DNA of 40,695 nucleotides from JANWZL01 sp037445185 (lineage in GTDB: Bacteria > Pseudomonadota > Gammaproteobacteria > Burkholderiales > Thiobacillaceae). Position numbers and translations under genes: made by a program. The notes under the pieces are model-generated. The model ran no database searches. It was not told where the DNA came from and worked only from the letters and a program-made list of their open reading frames with translations. This document shows positions 8,501-16,108 of the stretch, piece by piece. The stretch spans positions 1 to 40,695 of the forward strand of contig JBBIKZ010000006.1 of assembly GCA_037445185.1 (NCBI GenBank), given 5' to 3'. Every line of letters starts with the position of its first letter. Within the stretch, counting starts at the first letter, position 1.

Positions 8501-8890
8501 TTACTTGACCAGGGTCTTGGGCTCGCGCGAGGCGCCGGCCGCCTCCAGGCGCGCAAGATAGGCCTGCCAGTAGCGCTCCTGGTTCACCCCCAGGTCGTAG
8601 AAATAGTCCCAGGAGTAGATGCCCGAGTCGTGTCCGTCGTCGAAGAAGAGACAGACGGCATACTGACCGACGGGCTCGATGTGGGTGATGTCGACGTATT
8701 TCTTGCCCACCTGTAGCACCTCCTCACCGGGCCCGTGGCCGCGCACCTCGGCGGAGGGCGAGAACACGCGCAGGTATTCGAACGGCAGGCTGAAGCGCCG
8801 GCCGTCGTTGAAGGCGATTTCGAGCAGCTTGGACTGCTTGTGCAGCTTGATCTCGGTGGGGATGGGGGTGGTGGGGCTCAGTCCGCCCAT
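8501..8890 (-). CDS. DUF971 protein (gamma-butyrobetaine hydroxylase N-terminal-like domain)
   Basis: 129-residue stand-alone DUF971 protein. This small domain is also found at the N-terminus of gamma-butyrobetaine hydroxylases and in an Fe-S-related protein family. Visible hallmarks are the central LPFEYLRVFSPSAEVRGHG and the C-terminal DGHDSGIYSWDYFYDLG. The function of the free bacterial form is unknown. The ATG at 8890 was chosen because AGGAG lies just upstream; the frame remains open for 67 more codons, but that extension has no similarity to the family. It is followed after 9 bases by the fructosamine-kinase-like gene. Confidence 0.9.
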   Translation of the reverse strand: MGGLSPTTPIPTEIKLHKQSKLLEIAFNDGRRFSLPFEYLRVFSPSAEVRGHGPGEEVLQVGKKYVDITHIEPVGQYAVCLFFDDGHDSGIYSWDYFYDLGVNQERYWQAYLARLEAAGASREPKTLVK

Positions 8891-9056
8891 GGCAACTCCT
8901 CGGTAGCGATTGCGGATGTGCGTAGTTTGCCGCGCGGCGCGGCCGAGGGCAATAGTGTACTTTTTTAGTCGGGTATGTGACGGCACACCGCGACGGGCCG
9001 GGTCCGCGGGCTCGGCCGCGCGGAGGTCGGCCTTCGGGGTGACGAGGGAGGCGGAC
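8891..9056. other. Spacer between helicase-nuclease and DUF971 genes
   Basis: This 166-base spacer holds no gene. It contains a TTTTTTAG tract (about 8961-8968 on the plus strand) that would encode a run of A on the minus-strand transcript, so it is not a terminator for the helicase gene. A weak minus-strand TACACT about 60 bases before the DUF971 start could be a -10 element, without a convincing -35. Confidence 0.35.
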
Positions 9057-12000
9057 TCATGCCGGGGTCTGCGGCTCGTACAGCACGCCATCGGCGAAGA
9101 TCAGCGCGGCGCGCACCGGTCGGTCGGGGTAGAGGTCGGTCACGGCCCGGCGATAGGTGGCGAGCTGCTCCAGATGGGGTTCGGCGCGGCGCGCCGGATC
9201 CGGCTCGGTGAGCCCGCCGGTCTTGTAGTCCAGCACCCAGACCTCGTTCTCGAACTCCACCAGCCGGTCGATGCGCCGCAGCTCGCCGCCGCGGTCGACG
9301 AAGGTCAGTTCGTCACGGGCCGCGCGATACCGCCGCGGATCGAAGAAACGGCGCAGATGGGGCGCCTGCAGCAAGGCACGGGCGTGGTCCCGGATGCGCT
9401 GGAAGTCCGCCGCCGGGCAGCCCAGATCGCGCTCGATGGCGGCCTCCTCCCAGCCCTTGCAGGCGAGCTCCAGATAGCGGTGCACCCGCACGCCCCACTC
9501 GGCCTCCTCGGTCGCCGGCTCGCGCCGTGTGCCCACCGGCGGCAGGGGGGCCGCCGTCCGCGCCGTCTCCCCGGCCGGCGTCGCGACGGCGCCCGGCGCG
9601 CACATCTCGATCGCCGGCAGGCCGGTGAGGTCGGCGCGCGCCAGGCCCTGGCGGGCGAGCTCGAGCCAGCTGTCCGGCTTGGCCTCCTCGAGCCCGCTCA
9701 CCACCAGCACCTGCCTGGCGCGCGTCATGGCGACATAGAGCAGGTTGAGACGCTCGCGCTCGGTGAGCGCGCGCTCCTGCGCGAACAGGGCGTCGCGCGC
9801 CGGGCCGCGCCAGTCCCTGGGACCGTGCAGGGAGTAGTGGCGTGGCCGTGCCGCGTCGGCCGGCCAGTCCAGCACCACGCCGTAAGGGTCCTCTCCGCAC
9901 CCCGTCTCGTCGGCCTTGATGAGGAAGACGATGGGCGCCTCCAGCCCCTTGGCGGCATGGATGGTCAGCAGGCGCACGGTGTCGCCAGCGGCGGCCGGCG
10001 GCTCGTCCGGGGCCTCGTCGCCGGCCTTATCGCGCCAGGCCCGGAGTTCGTCCAGGAAGCGCGGCAGGCTGGGATAGCGTCCGCTGGAGGATTTGAGCGA
10101 CAGGGCGGGCAGGGCGCGCAGATTGGCCAGCACGCCGGCACGCAGATGCGCCGGCGCGGCGGCGGCGTAACGCGCCTCCACCTCGCCCTGGTGGTAGATG
10201 CGGTCGAGCAGGTCGTGCGCCGGCAGCCACCCGGCCTCGCCGACCCAGCCTTCGAGCAGGGCCGCCGCCCGGCGCACGGCCGCCGGCGCCTGCGCCTGCG
10301 CCGCCCAGGCAGCGAGCCGCGCGTACCACGTGCCGCCCGGGCGTTCGGCGAGGGCGAGGAGCAGGTCATCGGGGAAGGCGAAGATCGGGCTGCGCAGCAC
10401 GTGGGCCAGGGCGAGGTCGTCATCCGGTCGGGTGAGCCAGGCGATGAGCGCCATCAGGTCGGCGGCCTCCAGCGTGCCGAGCAGGCCGCCGCGACGGGTG
10501 CCCACGTAGGGGATGCCGGCCCGCTTGAAGGCCTGCTCGAAGACCTCCAGGCCGGTACGCGAGGCGGCCAGCACGAAGACGTCGGCATAGCGGGCCGGGC
10601 GTGTCCCTGCCCCGTCACGCACCAGCACGCGGCCGATCAGGCCCTGGATGCGCTCCGCCACCCGCCGCGCCTCTTCAGCCCGCGGCTGCGGCGCATTGGG
10701 TGCCGGTTCGGCGAGGGGGTCGCGCAGGCCCTCGCGCACGATCTCGACGGCCGCCGTTTTCGGCGCCAGGATCAGCTCGCAATGGCCGGGCAGCGTGCTG
10801 TCGTGCGCCCGGTGCGGCGCGAAGTCGGGATAGTCGTCGCGCCCGCCGAAGACGGCGTTGACCCAGGCCGTCAGTCGCGGGGCGAGGCGGCGCGTGGTGT
10901 CGTGCGGCAGGAGCAGCCCGCCCCAATCCCGCTCGAGCCAGGCGGCCGCCACGCCGAACAGGCGCGGCTCGGCGCGGCGGAAACGGTAGATGGACTGCTT
11001 GGGATCGCCCACTAGGAAGAGGGTGGGGCGCTCGCCAGCGAGGCCGTAGGCATCCAGCCAGGCGCGCAGGATCCGCCACTGCAGGGGGTTGGTGTCCTGG
11101 AATTCGTCCAGCAGGACGTGTCGCCAGCGGGCGTCCAGCTTGGCCAGCACCGCGGGCCCCAGTTCCTCGTCGGCCAGGAGCCGCCAGGCCTCCCACTCGG
11201 CATCGGTGAAGTCGAGGGCATCGCGCTCGGCCTTGAGGCGCTGATACCGTTCCAGCAACCCCAGGCCGACGGTGAGGGCCCAACGGTTGAGCTTCAGCGC
11301 CCGCTGATCGGCCAGCCGGTCGCGCACGGCCAGGATGCGCCCGCCCAACGCCTCGTGCAGCGCCGTGATATGCGCCGCACCCTCGGCACCCAGGCGGTCG
11401 GTCATCGCCTTGCCGGCCTTGAGCGCGCGCAGGCTGCCCGCCTGGGTGAGGAACACGGTCTGCAGCGCCTCCCAGACCTCGGTCGACGACCGAAAGCCGC
11501 GGTCGGAGGGGTCGGCGGCAAGGGTCGTCAGCGCCGCCTCCAGCCGCTGCGCCCGCTCGGCATCCCCCTTCACCTTGAGTCCATTGCCCGCCAGCAGCGG
11601 CAGGTATGCGCGCAGGCCGGCGAGGAAATCCGCATCCGCCAACAGCGTACCGACGACGTCCTCGTCCTCGCTCACGCCGGACATCCGCGCGAGTTCGGCC
11701 ACGGCATCGCCCAGCGCATCGGTGCGCCCCTCGGTCCAGGCCCACCACTCCGCCCGCTTAGCCACCAAGGCGAAGAGCAGCGCGCGCACGCCATCCAGGG
11801 GGAATTCCGCCAGCAGGGCGCGCAAGGCCGCCTCCTCCGCCGAGCCCTCGCACTCGCCCACGGACTGGGCATAGGTCAGCCAGGCCTCGCGCTCGAGCAG
11901 GACCGTATCCTCGACCAGTGCGGCGGGGCCGCGCGCCTGCAGCGGGGCGCGCGCGAGCAGGTGCAGGAACCAACCGTGGAAGGTGGTGATCATGGGCGCC

Positions 12001-12350
12001 GGCGTGCTCATCAGCACCTGCTCGAACAACCCCCGTGCCGTCGGCAGGACGGCGAGCGCCTCGGTCTCGCTCAGACCGCGCTCACGCAGAAAGGCGACCG
12101 CCTGCGCCTCGGGCGCCGTCGCCAGCAGCTCGAGCCAGCGATATAGCCGCTCGCGCATCTCCTCCGCCGCCTTGCGCGTGAAGGTGATGGCCAGCAGCTC
12201 CGCGGGCTGCGCCCCGGCGAGCAGCAGCCGGATCATGCGCGAGACCAGCAGCCAGGTCTTGCCGCTGCCGGCGCAGGCCGACACGGCGACATTGCGGGCG
12301 GGGTCGAGCGCGAGCGCCAGCCCATCCCGCCCGCCGTCAGCGCCGCTCAT
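9057..12350 (-). CDS. UvrD/AddA-like helicase with C-terminal PD-(D/E)XK nuclease
   Basis: Superfamily 1A DNA helicase fused to a RecB-type nuclease, 1097 residues from the chosen ATG. Helicase motifs in order are Walker A ACAGSGKT (about 25-32), AITFTRKAAEEM, the DEFQDT box (about 415), LVGDPKQSIYRFR, TIHAAKGLEAPIV and LYVAMTRARQVLVV. The C-terminal nuclease keeps DELTF, RIDRL, VLDYKTG (about 1038-1044) and QLATYR, so it should be active. The layout matches AddA, which normally works with AddB in double-strand-break end resection. No addB-like gene adjoins it; the neighbours are DUF971 and a divergent mraZ. The ribosome binding site is weak, and the 25 codons open upstream lack family features. 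An alternative is a RecB-like or other orphan SF1 nuclease-helicase. Confidence 0.9.
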   Translation of the reverse strand: MSGADGGRDGLALALDPARNVAVSACAGSGKTWLLVSRMIRLLLAGAQPAELLAITFTRKAAEEMRERLYRWLELLATAPEAQAVAFLRERGLSETEALAVLPTARGLFEQVLMSTPAPMITTFHGWFLHLLARAPLQARGPAALVEDTVLLEREAWLTYAQSVGECEGSAEEAALRALLAEFPLDGVRALLFALVAKRAEWWAWTEGRTDALGDAVAELARMSGVSEDEDVVGTLLADADFLAGLRAYLPLLAGNGLKVKGDAERAQRLEAALTTLAADPSDRGFRSSTEVWEALQTVFLTQAGSLRALKAGKAMTDRLGAEGAAHITALHEALGGRILAVRDRLADQRALKLNRWALTVGLGLLERYQRLKAERDALDFTDAEWEAWRLLADEELGPAVLAKLDARWRHVLLDEFQDTNPLQWRILRAWLDAYGLAGERPTLFLVGDPKQSIYRFRRAEPRLFGVAAAWLERDWGGLLLPHDTTRRLAPRLTAWVNAVFGGRDDYPDFAPHRAHDSTLPGHCELILAPKTAAVEIVREGLRDPLAEPAPNAPQPRAEEARRVAERIQGLIGRVLVRDGAGTRPARYADVFVLAASRTGLEVFEQAFKRAGIPYVGTRRGGLLGTLEAADLMALIAWLTRPDDDLALAHVLRSPIFAFPDDLLLALAERPGGTWYARLAAWAAQAQAPAAVRRAAALLEGWVGEAGWLPAHDLLDRIYHQGEVEARYAAAAPAHLRAGVLANLRALPALSLKSSSGRYPSLPRFLDELRAWRDKAGDEAPDEPPAAAGDTVRLLTIHAAKGLEAPIVFLIKADETGCGEDPYGVVLDWPADAARPRHYSLHGPRDWRGPARDALFAQERALTERERLNLLYVAMTRARQVLVVSGLEEAKPDSWLELARQGLARADLTGLPAIEMCAPGAVATPAGETARTAAPLPPVGTRREPATEEAEWGVRVHRYLELACKGWEEAAIERDLGCPAADFQRIRDHARALLQAPHLRRFFDPRRYRAARDELTFVDRGGELRRIDRLVEFENEVWVLDYKTGGLTEPDPARRAEPHLEQLATYRRAVTDLYPDRPVRAALIFADGVLYEPQTPA

Positions 12351-12559
12351 TCGTCCACAGGTTGCACATGGCCAAGGTGCGCAAAGTTTACCGGAAGCAC
12401 GCCGCGGGCATCTGCCGGCCTGCACATGACCAGTTACCCTTTTCTTCTAATAAAACACTTTAAGTAATTGCTGCAGGTCATTCTTTGGGCCCACATCCGA
12501 ATCGGCCGCGGTCTGGCCGCTAAGTCTTTGTTCGCACGAAAAAAAGTTGCAAATCCCCC

Positions 12560-12589
12560 TTGACGGTGTAGGAAGCGCACAACTATAGT
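12560..12589 (+). promoter_or_regulatory. Sigma70 promoter of the dcw cluster (Pmra)
   Basis: TTGACG at 12560-12565 and TATAGT at 12584-12589 are separated by 18 bases, each five of six matches to consensus. This is the strongest promoter-like sequence in the window. Initiation would be about 12596, leaving a leader of about 57 bases before mraZ. The downstream repeats overlap its -10. Confidence 0.75.
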
Positions 12590-12632
12590 GGGGCGAGGTG
12601 GTAGAGAGTGGAGGAAAGTGCAGCCTAGTGGC
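12588..12632 (+). promoter_or_regulatory. MraZ operator: five 10-bp-phased GTGG boxes
   Basis: GTG starts at 12588, 12598, 12608, 12618 and 12628, exactly 10 bases apart: GTGGG, GTGGT, GTGGA, GTGCA and GTGGC. The spacing of one helical turn and the position over the -10 and transcript start match known MraZ operators, where TGGGN units are separated by 5 bases. Known family behaviour is autoregulation of the mra/dcw operon; here I infer repression by the MraZ encoded immediately downstream. The fourth box is degenerate. Confidence 0.8.
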
Positions 12633-12652
12633 ATAACTCGGCTGCCGCGACG

Positions 12653-13126
12653 ATGATGTTTCGTGGGTTCATGCCGCTGAGCCTGGATGGCAAGGGCAGG
12701 CTGGCCATCCCCAGCAAATACCGCGAAGCGCTCATGGAGCGTTGCGGTGGGCGCCTGGTCGTCACCCTCGACCCGGGCCGCTGCATGCTGCTCTACCCCC
12801 TGCCCGAGTGGGAGCCCATCGAGCGCAAGATCAATGCCCTGCCCAGCTTCCACCCCTTGAGCCGCCAGCTCAAGCTGATCCTGGTCGGCTCTGCCACCGA
12901 CGTGGAGCTCGACGGCTCCGGCCGCATCCTGGTGCCCGCCCCCTTGCGCGAGAAGGCGCGCCTGGACAAGGACGTGGTGCTGGTCGGTCAGGGCCACAAA
13001 TTCGAAATCTGGAACGAGGCCGACTGGCAGGCCGCGTACAACGCCGCCACCGACTTCACCACCGCGCTGGAAGAGGCCCGGCACAAGGGGGACCTGCCCG
13101 ATGAGCTCAAGGACTTCGCCCTGTGA
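12653..13126 (+). CDS. mraZ: Transcriptional regulator MraZ
   Basis: DNA-binding autoregulator of the division and cell-wall cluster. It is a dodecameric-ring protein built from two AbrB-like SpoVT motifs per chain. The 157 residues have the expected length. The first motif is visible at about residues 3-30 (FRGFMPLSLDGKGRLAIPSKY), and the second near 75-100 (GSATDVELDGSGRILVPAPLRE); both carry the D(G)xGR core that contacts DNA. Two ATGs lie side by side (12653 and 12656); the second gives the more usual MFRG start. There is no good Shine-Dalgarno sequence. The stop overlaps the rsmH GTG. Confidence 0.96.
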   Translation: MMFRGFMPLSLDGKGRLAIPSKYREALMERCGGRLVVTLDPGRCMLLYPLPEWEPIERKINALPSFHPLSRQLKLILVGSATDVELDGSGRILVPAPLREKARLDKDVVLVGQGHKFEIWNEADWQAAYNAATDFTTALEEARHKGDLPDELKDFAL

Positions 13127-14061
13127 CCGGTGGACACCAGCCGGTGCTGCTCGCGGAGACGCTGGCGGCGCTCGCCATCCGTGCGGACGGCACCTACGTG
13201 GACGCCACCTTTGGCCGCGGCGGCCACAGCCGAGCCATCCTCGCGCGCCTGGGGCCGTCCGGCCGACTGCTGGCGCTCGATCGCGACCCGGAGGCGGTCC
13301 GCTTCGGCCAGACGTGGCAGGACCCGCGCTTCCGCATTGCCCATGCCGCCTTCGGCACATTGGCGCAGACGGCGCGTGCGCATGGCATAACGGCCGCGGA
13401 CGGGGTGCTGTTCGACCTCGGCGTGTCCAGCCCCCAGCTCGATACGCCCGAGCGGGGATTCAGCTTCCGCGTGGACGCGCCGCTGGACATGCGCATGGAC
13501 GCAAGCCGCGGCCCCACGGCGGCCGAGTGGCTCAACCACGCCGATGAAGAGGAGATCGCCCGCGTGGTCCGGGAATATGGCGAGGAGCGGTTTGCTCGCT
13601 CGGTTGCAAGGGCGATTGTCGCAGCACGCGCCGAGGCCCCCATCACCACCACCGGCCAGCTCGCCCGCCTCTGCGCTCAGGCCGTCCGCACCCGCGAACC
13701 TGGTCAGGACCCCGCCACGCGCACCTTCCAGGCTATCCGGATTCACGTTAACCGGGAGCTTGAAGAACTGGCTTGCGCGCTGCCCCAGGCGGTGGCGCTC
13801 CTCCGGCCGGGGGGGAGGCTCGCGGTGATCAGCTTCCACTCCCTGGAAGACCGCATGGTCAAACGCTTCATGCGGGCGGAGGAGAAGGGTGCCGAGATCC
13901 CGCCCGAGATCCCGCTGACGCGCGATGCCCTGCCGGTTGGCCGTCTGCGCGTCGTCGGCAAGGCCATCCGTCCCACCGCCGCGGAAGCGGCCGCCAACCC
14001 GCGCGCGCGCAGCGCCGTGCTGCGGGTGGCCGAACGCATGGCTGGAGGGGTGTCGTGCTGA
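13123..14061 (+). CDS. rsmH: 16S rRNA (cytosine1402-N4)-methyltransferase RsmH
   Basis: S-adenosylmethionine-dependent enzyme that methylates N4 of C1402 in the decoding centre of 16S rRNA. The 312-residue length is normal. Family motifs are HQPVLLAE near the start, the SAM site VDATFGRGGHS (about residues 26-36), LFDLGVSSPQLD (about 95-106) and VISFHSLEDRMVKRFM near 230-245. The start is GTG, fused to the mraZ stop as GTGA, implying translational coupling. The last 7 bases overlap ftsL. It has been called mraW in older annotation. Confidence 0.97.
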   Translation: MTGGHQPVLLAETLAALAIRADGTYVDATFGRGGHSRAILARLGPSGRLLALDRDPEAVRFGQTWQDPRFRIAHAAFGTLAQTARAHGITAADGVLFDLGVSSPQLDTPERGFSFRVDAPLDMRMDASRGPTAAEWLNHADEEEIARVVREYGEERFARSVARAIVAARAEAPITTTGQLARLCAQAVRTREPGQDPATRTFQAIRIHVNRELEELACALPQAVALLRPGGRLAVISFHSLEDRMVKRFMRAEEKGAEIPPEIPLTRDALPVGRLRVVGKAIRPTAAEAAANPRARSAVLRVAERMAGGVSC

Positions 14062-14360
14062 AGCTCAACGCCGCGCTCGCCCTGCTGCTGCTGGTGTGCG
14101 CCATCGCCGTGGTGTCGGCGCGCCATCAGGCGCGCAAGCTGTTCGTGGAACTGCAGCAGGCCCAGGCCGAGGCCCGCGCCCTGGACATCGAGTGGGGCAG
14201 GCTCCTGCTCGAGCAGAGCACCTGGGCCATGCACAGCCGGGTCGAGGTCGTGGCCCAGCACCACCTGCACATGGCCGTGCCCGATGCCACGCGCATCCAC
14301 CTGCTCATGCCGGCGGCGTCGGTCACGCCGTCGCGACGCGCCGAAGGAGCCAGCCAGTGA
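14055..14360 (+). CDS. ftsL: Cell division protein FtsL
   Basis: Small bitopic divisome protein that forms a complex with FtsB and FtsQ and helps activate FtsWI septal synthesis. The 101-residue product has one transmembrane helix near the N-terminus (about residues 5-22, LNAALALLLLVCAIAVVSA). A periplasmic coiled-coil follows (about 25-60, rich in Gln, Ala, Glu and Leu), then the conserved motif VEVVAQHHLHMAVPD. It starts with GTG 7 bases before the rsmH stop and ends in a GTGA overlap with ftsI. FtsL is weakly conserved, so the call rests equally on topology and position between rsmH and ftsI. Confidence 0.92.
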   Translation: MLKLNAALALLLLVCAIAVVSARHQARKLFVELQQAQAEARALDIEWGRLLLEQSTWAMHSRVEVVAQHHLHMAVPDATRIHLLMPAASVTPSRRAEGASQ

Positions 14361-16108
14361 CCCGCCTGCGTCATGCCAGCCGGCACGTCAACCCGCTGCT
14401 GCGCTTGGACCTGCAACGCTGGCGCATGCGTCTGGTCATGGCGCTGCTGTTCGGCGGCTTCGCGCTACTGGCCGTGCGCGCGATCTATCTGCAGGCCTGG
14501 CAGACCGAGTTCCTCAACCTGCAGGGCGAGAAGCGGGTCAACCGGGTGGTCCCCATCACCGCCCATCGCGGCATGATCCTCGACCGCAGGGGCGAGCCGC
14601 TGGCCATCAGCACACCGGTGGAATCCCTCTGGGTCAACCCGCGCGCAGCGGAGGCGAGCGACGCGCAGATCCGCGCCCTGGCCGACCTGCTCGGGGAGGA
14701 CCACACCGTCCTGGCCAGGACCTTCGCCGACAAGGCGAGGACCTTCGTCTACCTGCGCCGGCAGATGTCGCCCGAGCTGGCCAGGCAATGTCTGGCGCTG
14801 GGCATCAAGGGTCTGCACGCACAGCCGGAGTTCCGCCGCTTCTACCCCGCCGGCGAGGTCATGGCCCAGGTGGTGGGCATGACCAACGTCGAAGACCGCG
14901 GCCAGGAGGGTCTGGAGCTGATCTACGACACCTGGCTCGCCGGCGAGGCCGGCATGAAGCGCGTGATCCGTGACCGCAAGGGCAACGTGGTGGAGGAGCT
15001 GGAGTTGATTCGGCTACCCAAGCCCGGCAACGACCTCACCCTCTCCTTCAACCTGCAGATCCAGTACCTGGCCTACCGGGAGCTCAGCGCCGCCGTCGAG
15101 CGGCATCGCGCCCACGCCGGCTCGGTGGTGGTGGTGGACAGCCGCACGGGGGAGATCCTCGCCCTGGCCACCGCCCCCTCCTTCAACCCCAACAACCGCG
15201 CCACCTATGCCGCGGAGCGCGCCCGCAACCGGCCCGCCACCGACGTCTTCGAGCCGGGCTCGACCATGAAACCCTTCCTCGTGGCCGCCGCGCTCGATGC
15301 CGGCATCGTCGACGCCGACACCCGCATCGACACCGGGCCGGGCTACTACTACATCGGCGACAAGCGCATCACCGACGTGCATCCCAAGGGAGTGCTGACC
15401 CTCACCGAGGCCCTGCAGGTCTCCAGCAACGTCGCCGCCGCCCGCATCGCCATGGACTTGAAGGCCGAGGACTACTGGCGTCTGCTCAAGCAAGCCGGCT
15501 TCGGCGCGCCGCCTCGCGCCGGCCTGCCCGGCGAGGTCGGTGGCAGCCTGCGCCACTACCGCAGCTGGCGCCCGATCGAGAAGGCCACCATGGGCTTCGG
15601 CCATGGCATGTCGGTGAGCCTGTTGCAGTTGGCGCGGGCCTACACGGCCTTCGCCAACGACGGCGTCATGCCCCCCCTGACCGTGCTCAAACATCGGGAA
15701 CAGGTCAGCGGCCAGCGCGTCATGACGGCCAGAACGGCCCGCATCGTGCGGGAGATGCTGGAGCACGTCACCCACGATGGCGGCACCGCGCCCCTGGCCA
15801 GGGTGATGGGCTACCGCGTGGCCGGCAAGACCGGCACCGCCCACAAGCTGGTGGGCGGCAGCTATGCGCCGGACAAGTACATCGCCTCCTTCGTCGGTCT
15901 GGCGCCCGCCTCCGACCCCCGTCTGGTGGTGGCGGTGATGATCGACGAGCCGGCCGGCCGCGAGTATTACGGTGGTCTGGTGGCCGCGCCGGTGTTCTCC
16001 AAGGTGATGGCGGGGGCATTGCGGCTCATGGCGGTACCGCCGGATGCGCCCATGGACGCGATGACAGCGCCCAGCACCACCGCACCCGTGGTGGGGGAGG
16101 CAGTGTGA
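14357..16108 (+). CDS. ftsI: Peptidoglycan D,D-transpeptidase FtsI (PBP3)
   Basis: Septum-specific class B penicillin-binding protein that cross-links peptidoglycan together with FtsW. The GTG start, overlapping the ftsL stop and preceded by AAGGAG, gives 583 residues, the normal length. A single N-terminal transmembrane anchor (about residues 25-45) is followed by the pedestal domain (RGMILDRRGEPLAIS near 74). The transpeptidase domain has catalytic STMK (Ser302), SSN (356-358) and KTG (491-493). The open frame runs about 140 codons further upstream only because it shadows rsmH and ftsL. Like other FtsI proteins it is the expected target of aztreonam-type beta-lactams. Confidence 0.97.
   Translation: MTRLRHASRHVNPLLRLDLQRWRMRLVMALLFGGFALLAVRAIYLQAWQTEFLNLQGEKRVNRVVPITAHRGMILDRRGEPLAISTPVESLWVNPRAAEASDAQIRALADLLGEDHTVLARTFADKARTFVYLRRQMSPELARQCLALGIKGLHAQPEFRRFYPAGEVMAQVVGMTNVEDRGQEGLELIYDTWLAGEAGMKRVIRDRKGNVVEELELIRLPKPGNDLTLSFNLQIQYLAYRELSAAVERHRAHAGSVVVVDSRTGEILALATAPSFNPNNRATYAAERARNRPATDVFEPGSTMKPFLVAAALDAGIVDADTRIDTGPGYYYIGDKRITDVHPKGVLTLTEALQVSSNVAAARIAMDLKAEDYWRLLKQAGFGAPPRAGLPGEVGGSLRHYRSWRPIEKATMGFGHGMSVSLLQLARAYTAFANDGVMPPLTVLKHREQVSGQRVMTARTARIVREMLEHVTHDGGTAPLARVMGYRVAGKTGTAHKLVGGSYAPDKYIASFVGLAPASDPRLVVAVMIDEPAGREYYGGLVAAPVFSKVMAGALRLMAVPPDAPMDAMTAPSTTAPVVGEAV

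Larger units (their letters stand above)
12351..12652. other. Divergent control region between helicase-nuclease and mraZ
   Basis: This 302-base divergent spacer contains no gene. Its right part holds the mraZ promoter and the phased GTGG boxes. An A-rich segment just upstream of the -35 (GAAAAAAAGTTGCAAAT around 12539-12553) could act as an UP element. The left part has an AT-rich patch at about 12435-12470 that may carry the helicase promoter, but I find no well-spaced -35/-10 pair there. Confidence 0.55.

Noticed and set aside
7445..8716. 423-codon plus-strand frame
   Set aside because: Antisense to the fructosamine-kinase-like and DUF971 genes, both of which carry intact motifs.
8910..11015. 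701-codon open frame on the plus strand
   Set aside because: It lies antisense inside the helicase-nuclease gene, has His/Gly/Arg/Ala-rich composition typical of reverse-frame reading of high-GC genes, and shows no family motif.
12434..13360. 308-codon minus-strand frame spanning the mraZ promoter
   Set aside because: Overlaps mraZ, rsmH and the control region on the other strand; no ribosome binding site or family features.
13925..14356. Long N-terminal extension of FtsI
   Set aside because: The extension reads through rsmH and ftsL in another frame; the GTG at 14357 with AAGGAG upstream gives the normal FtsI N-terminus.
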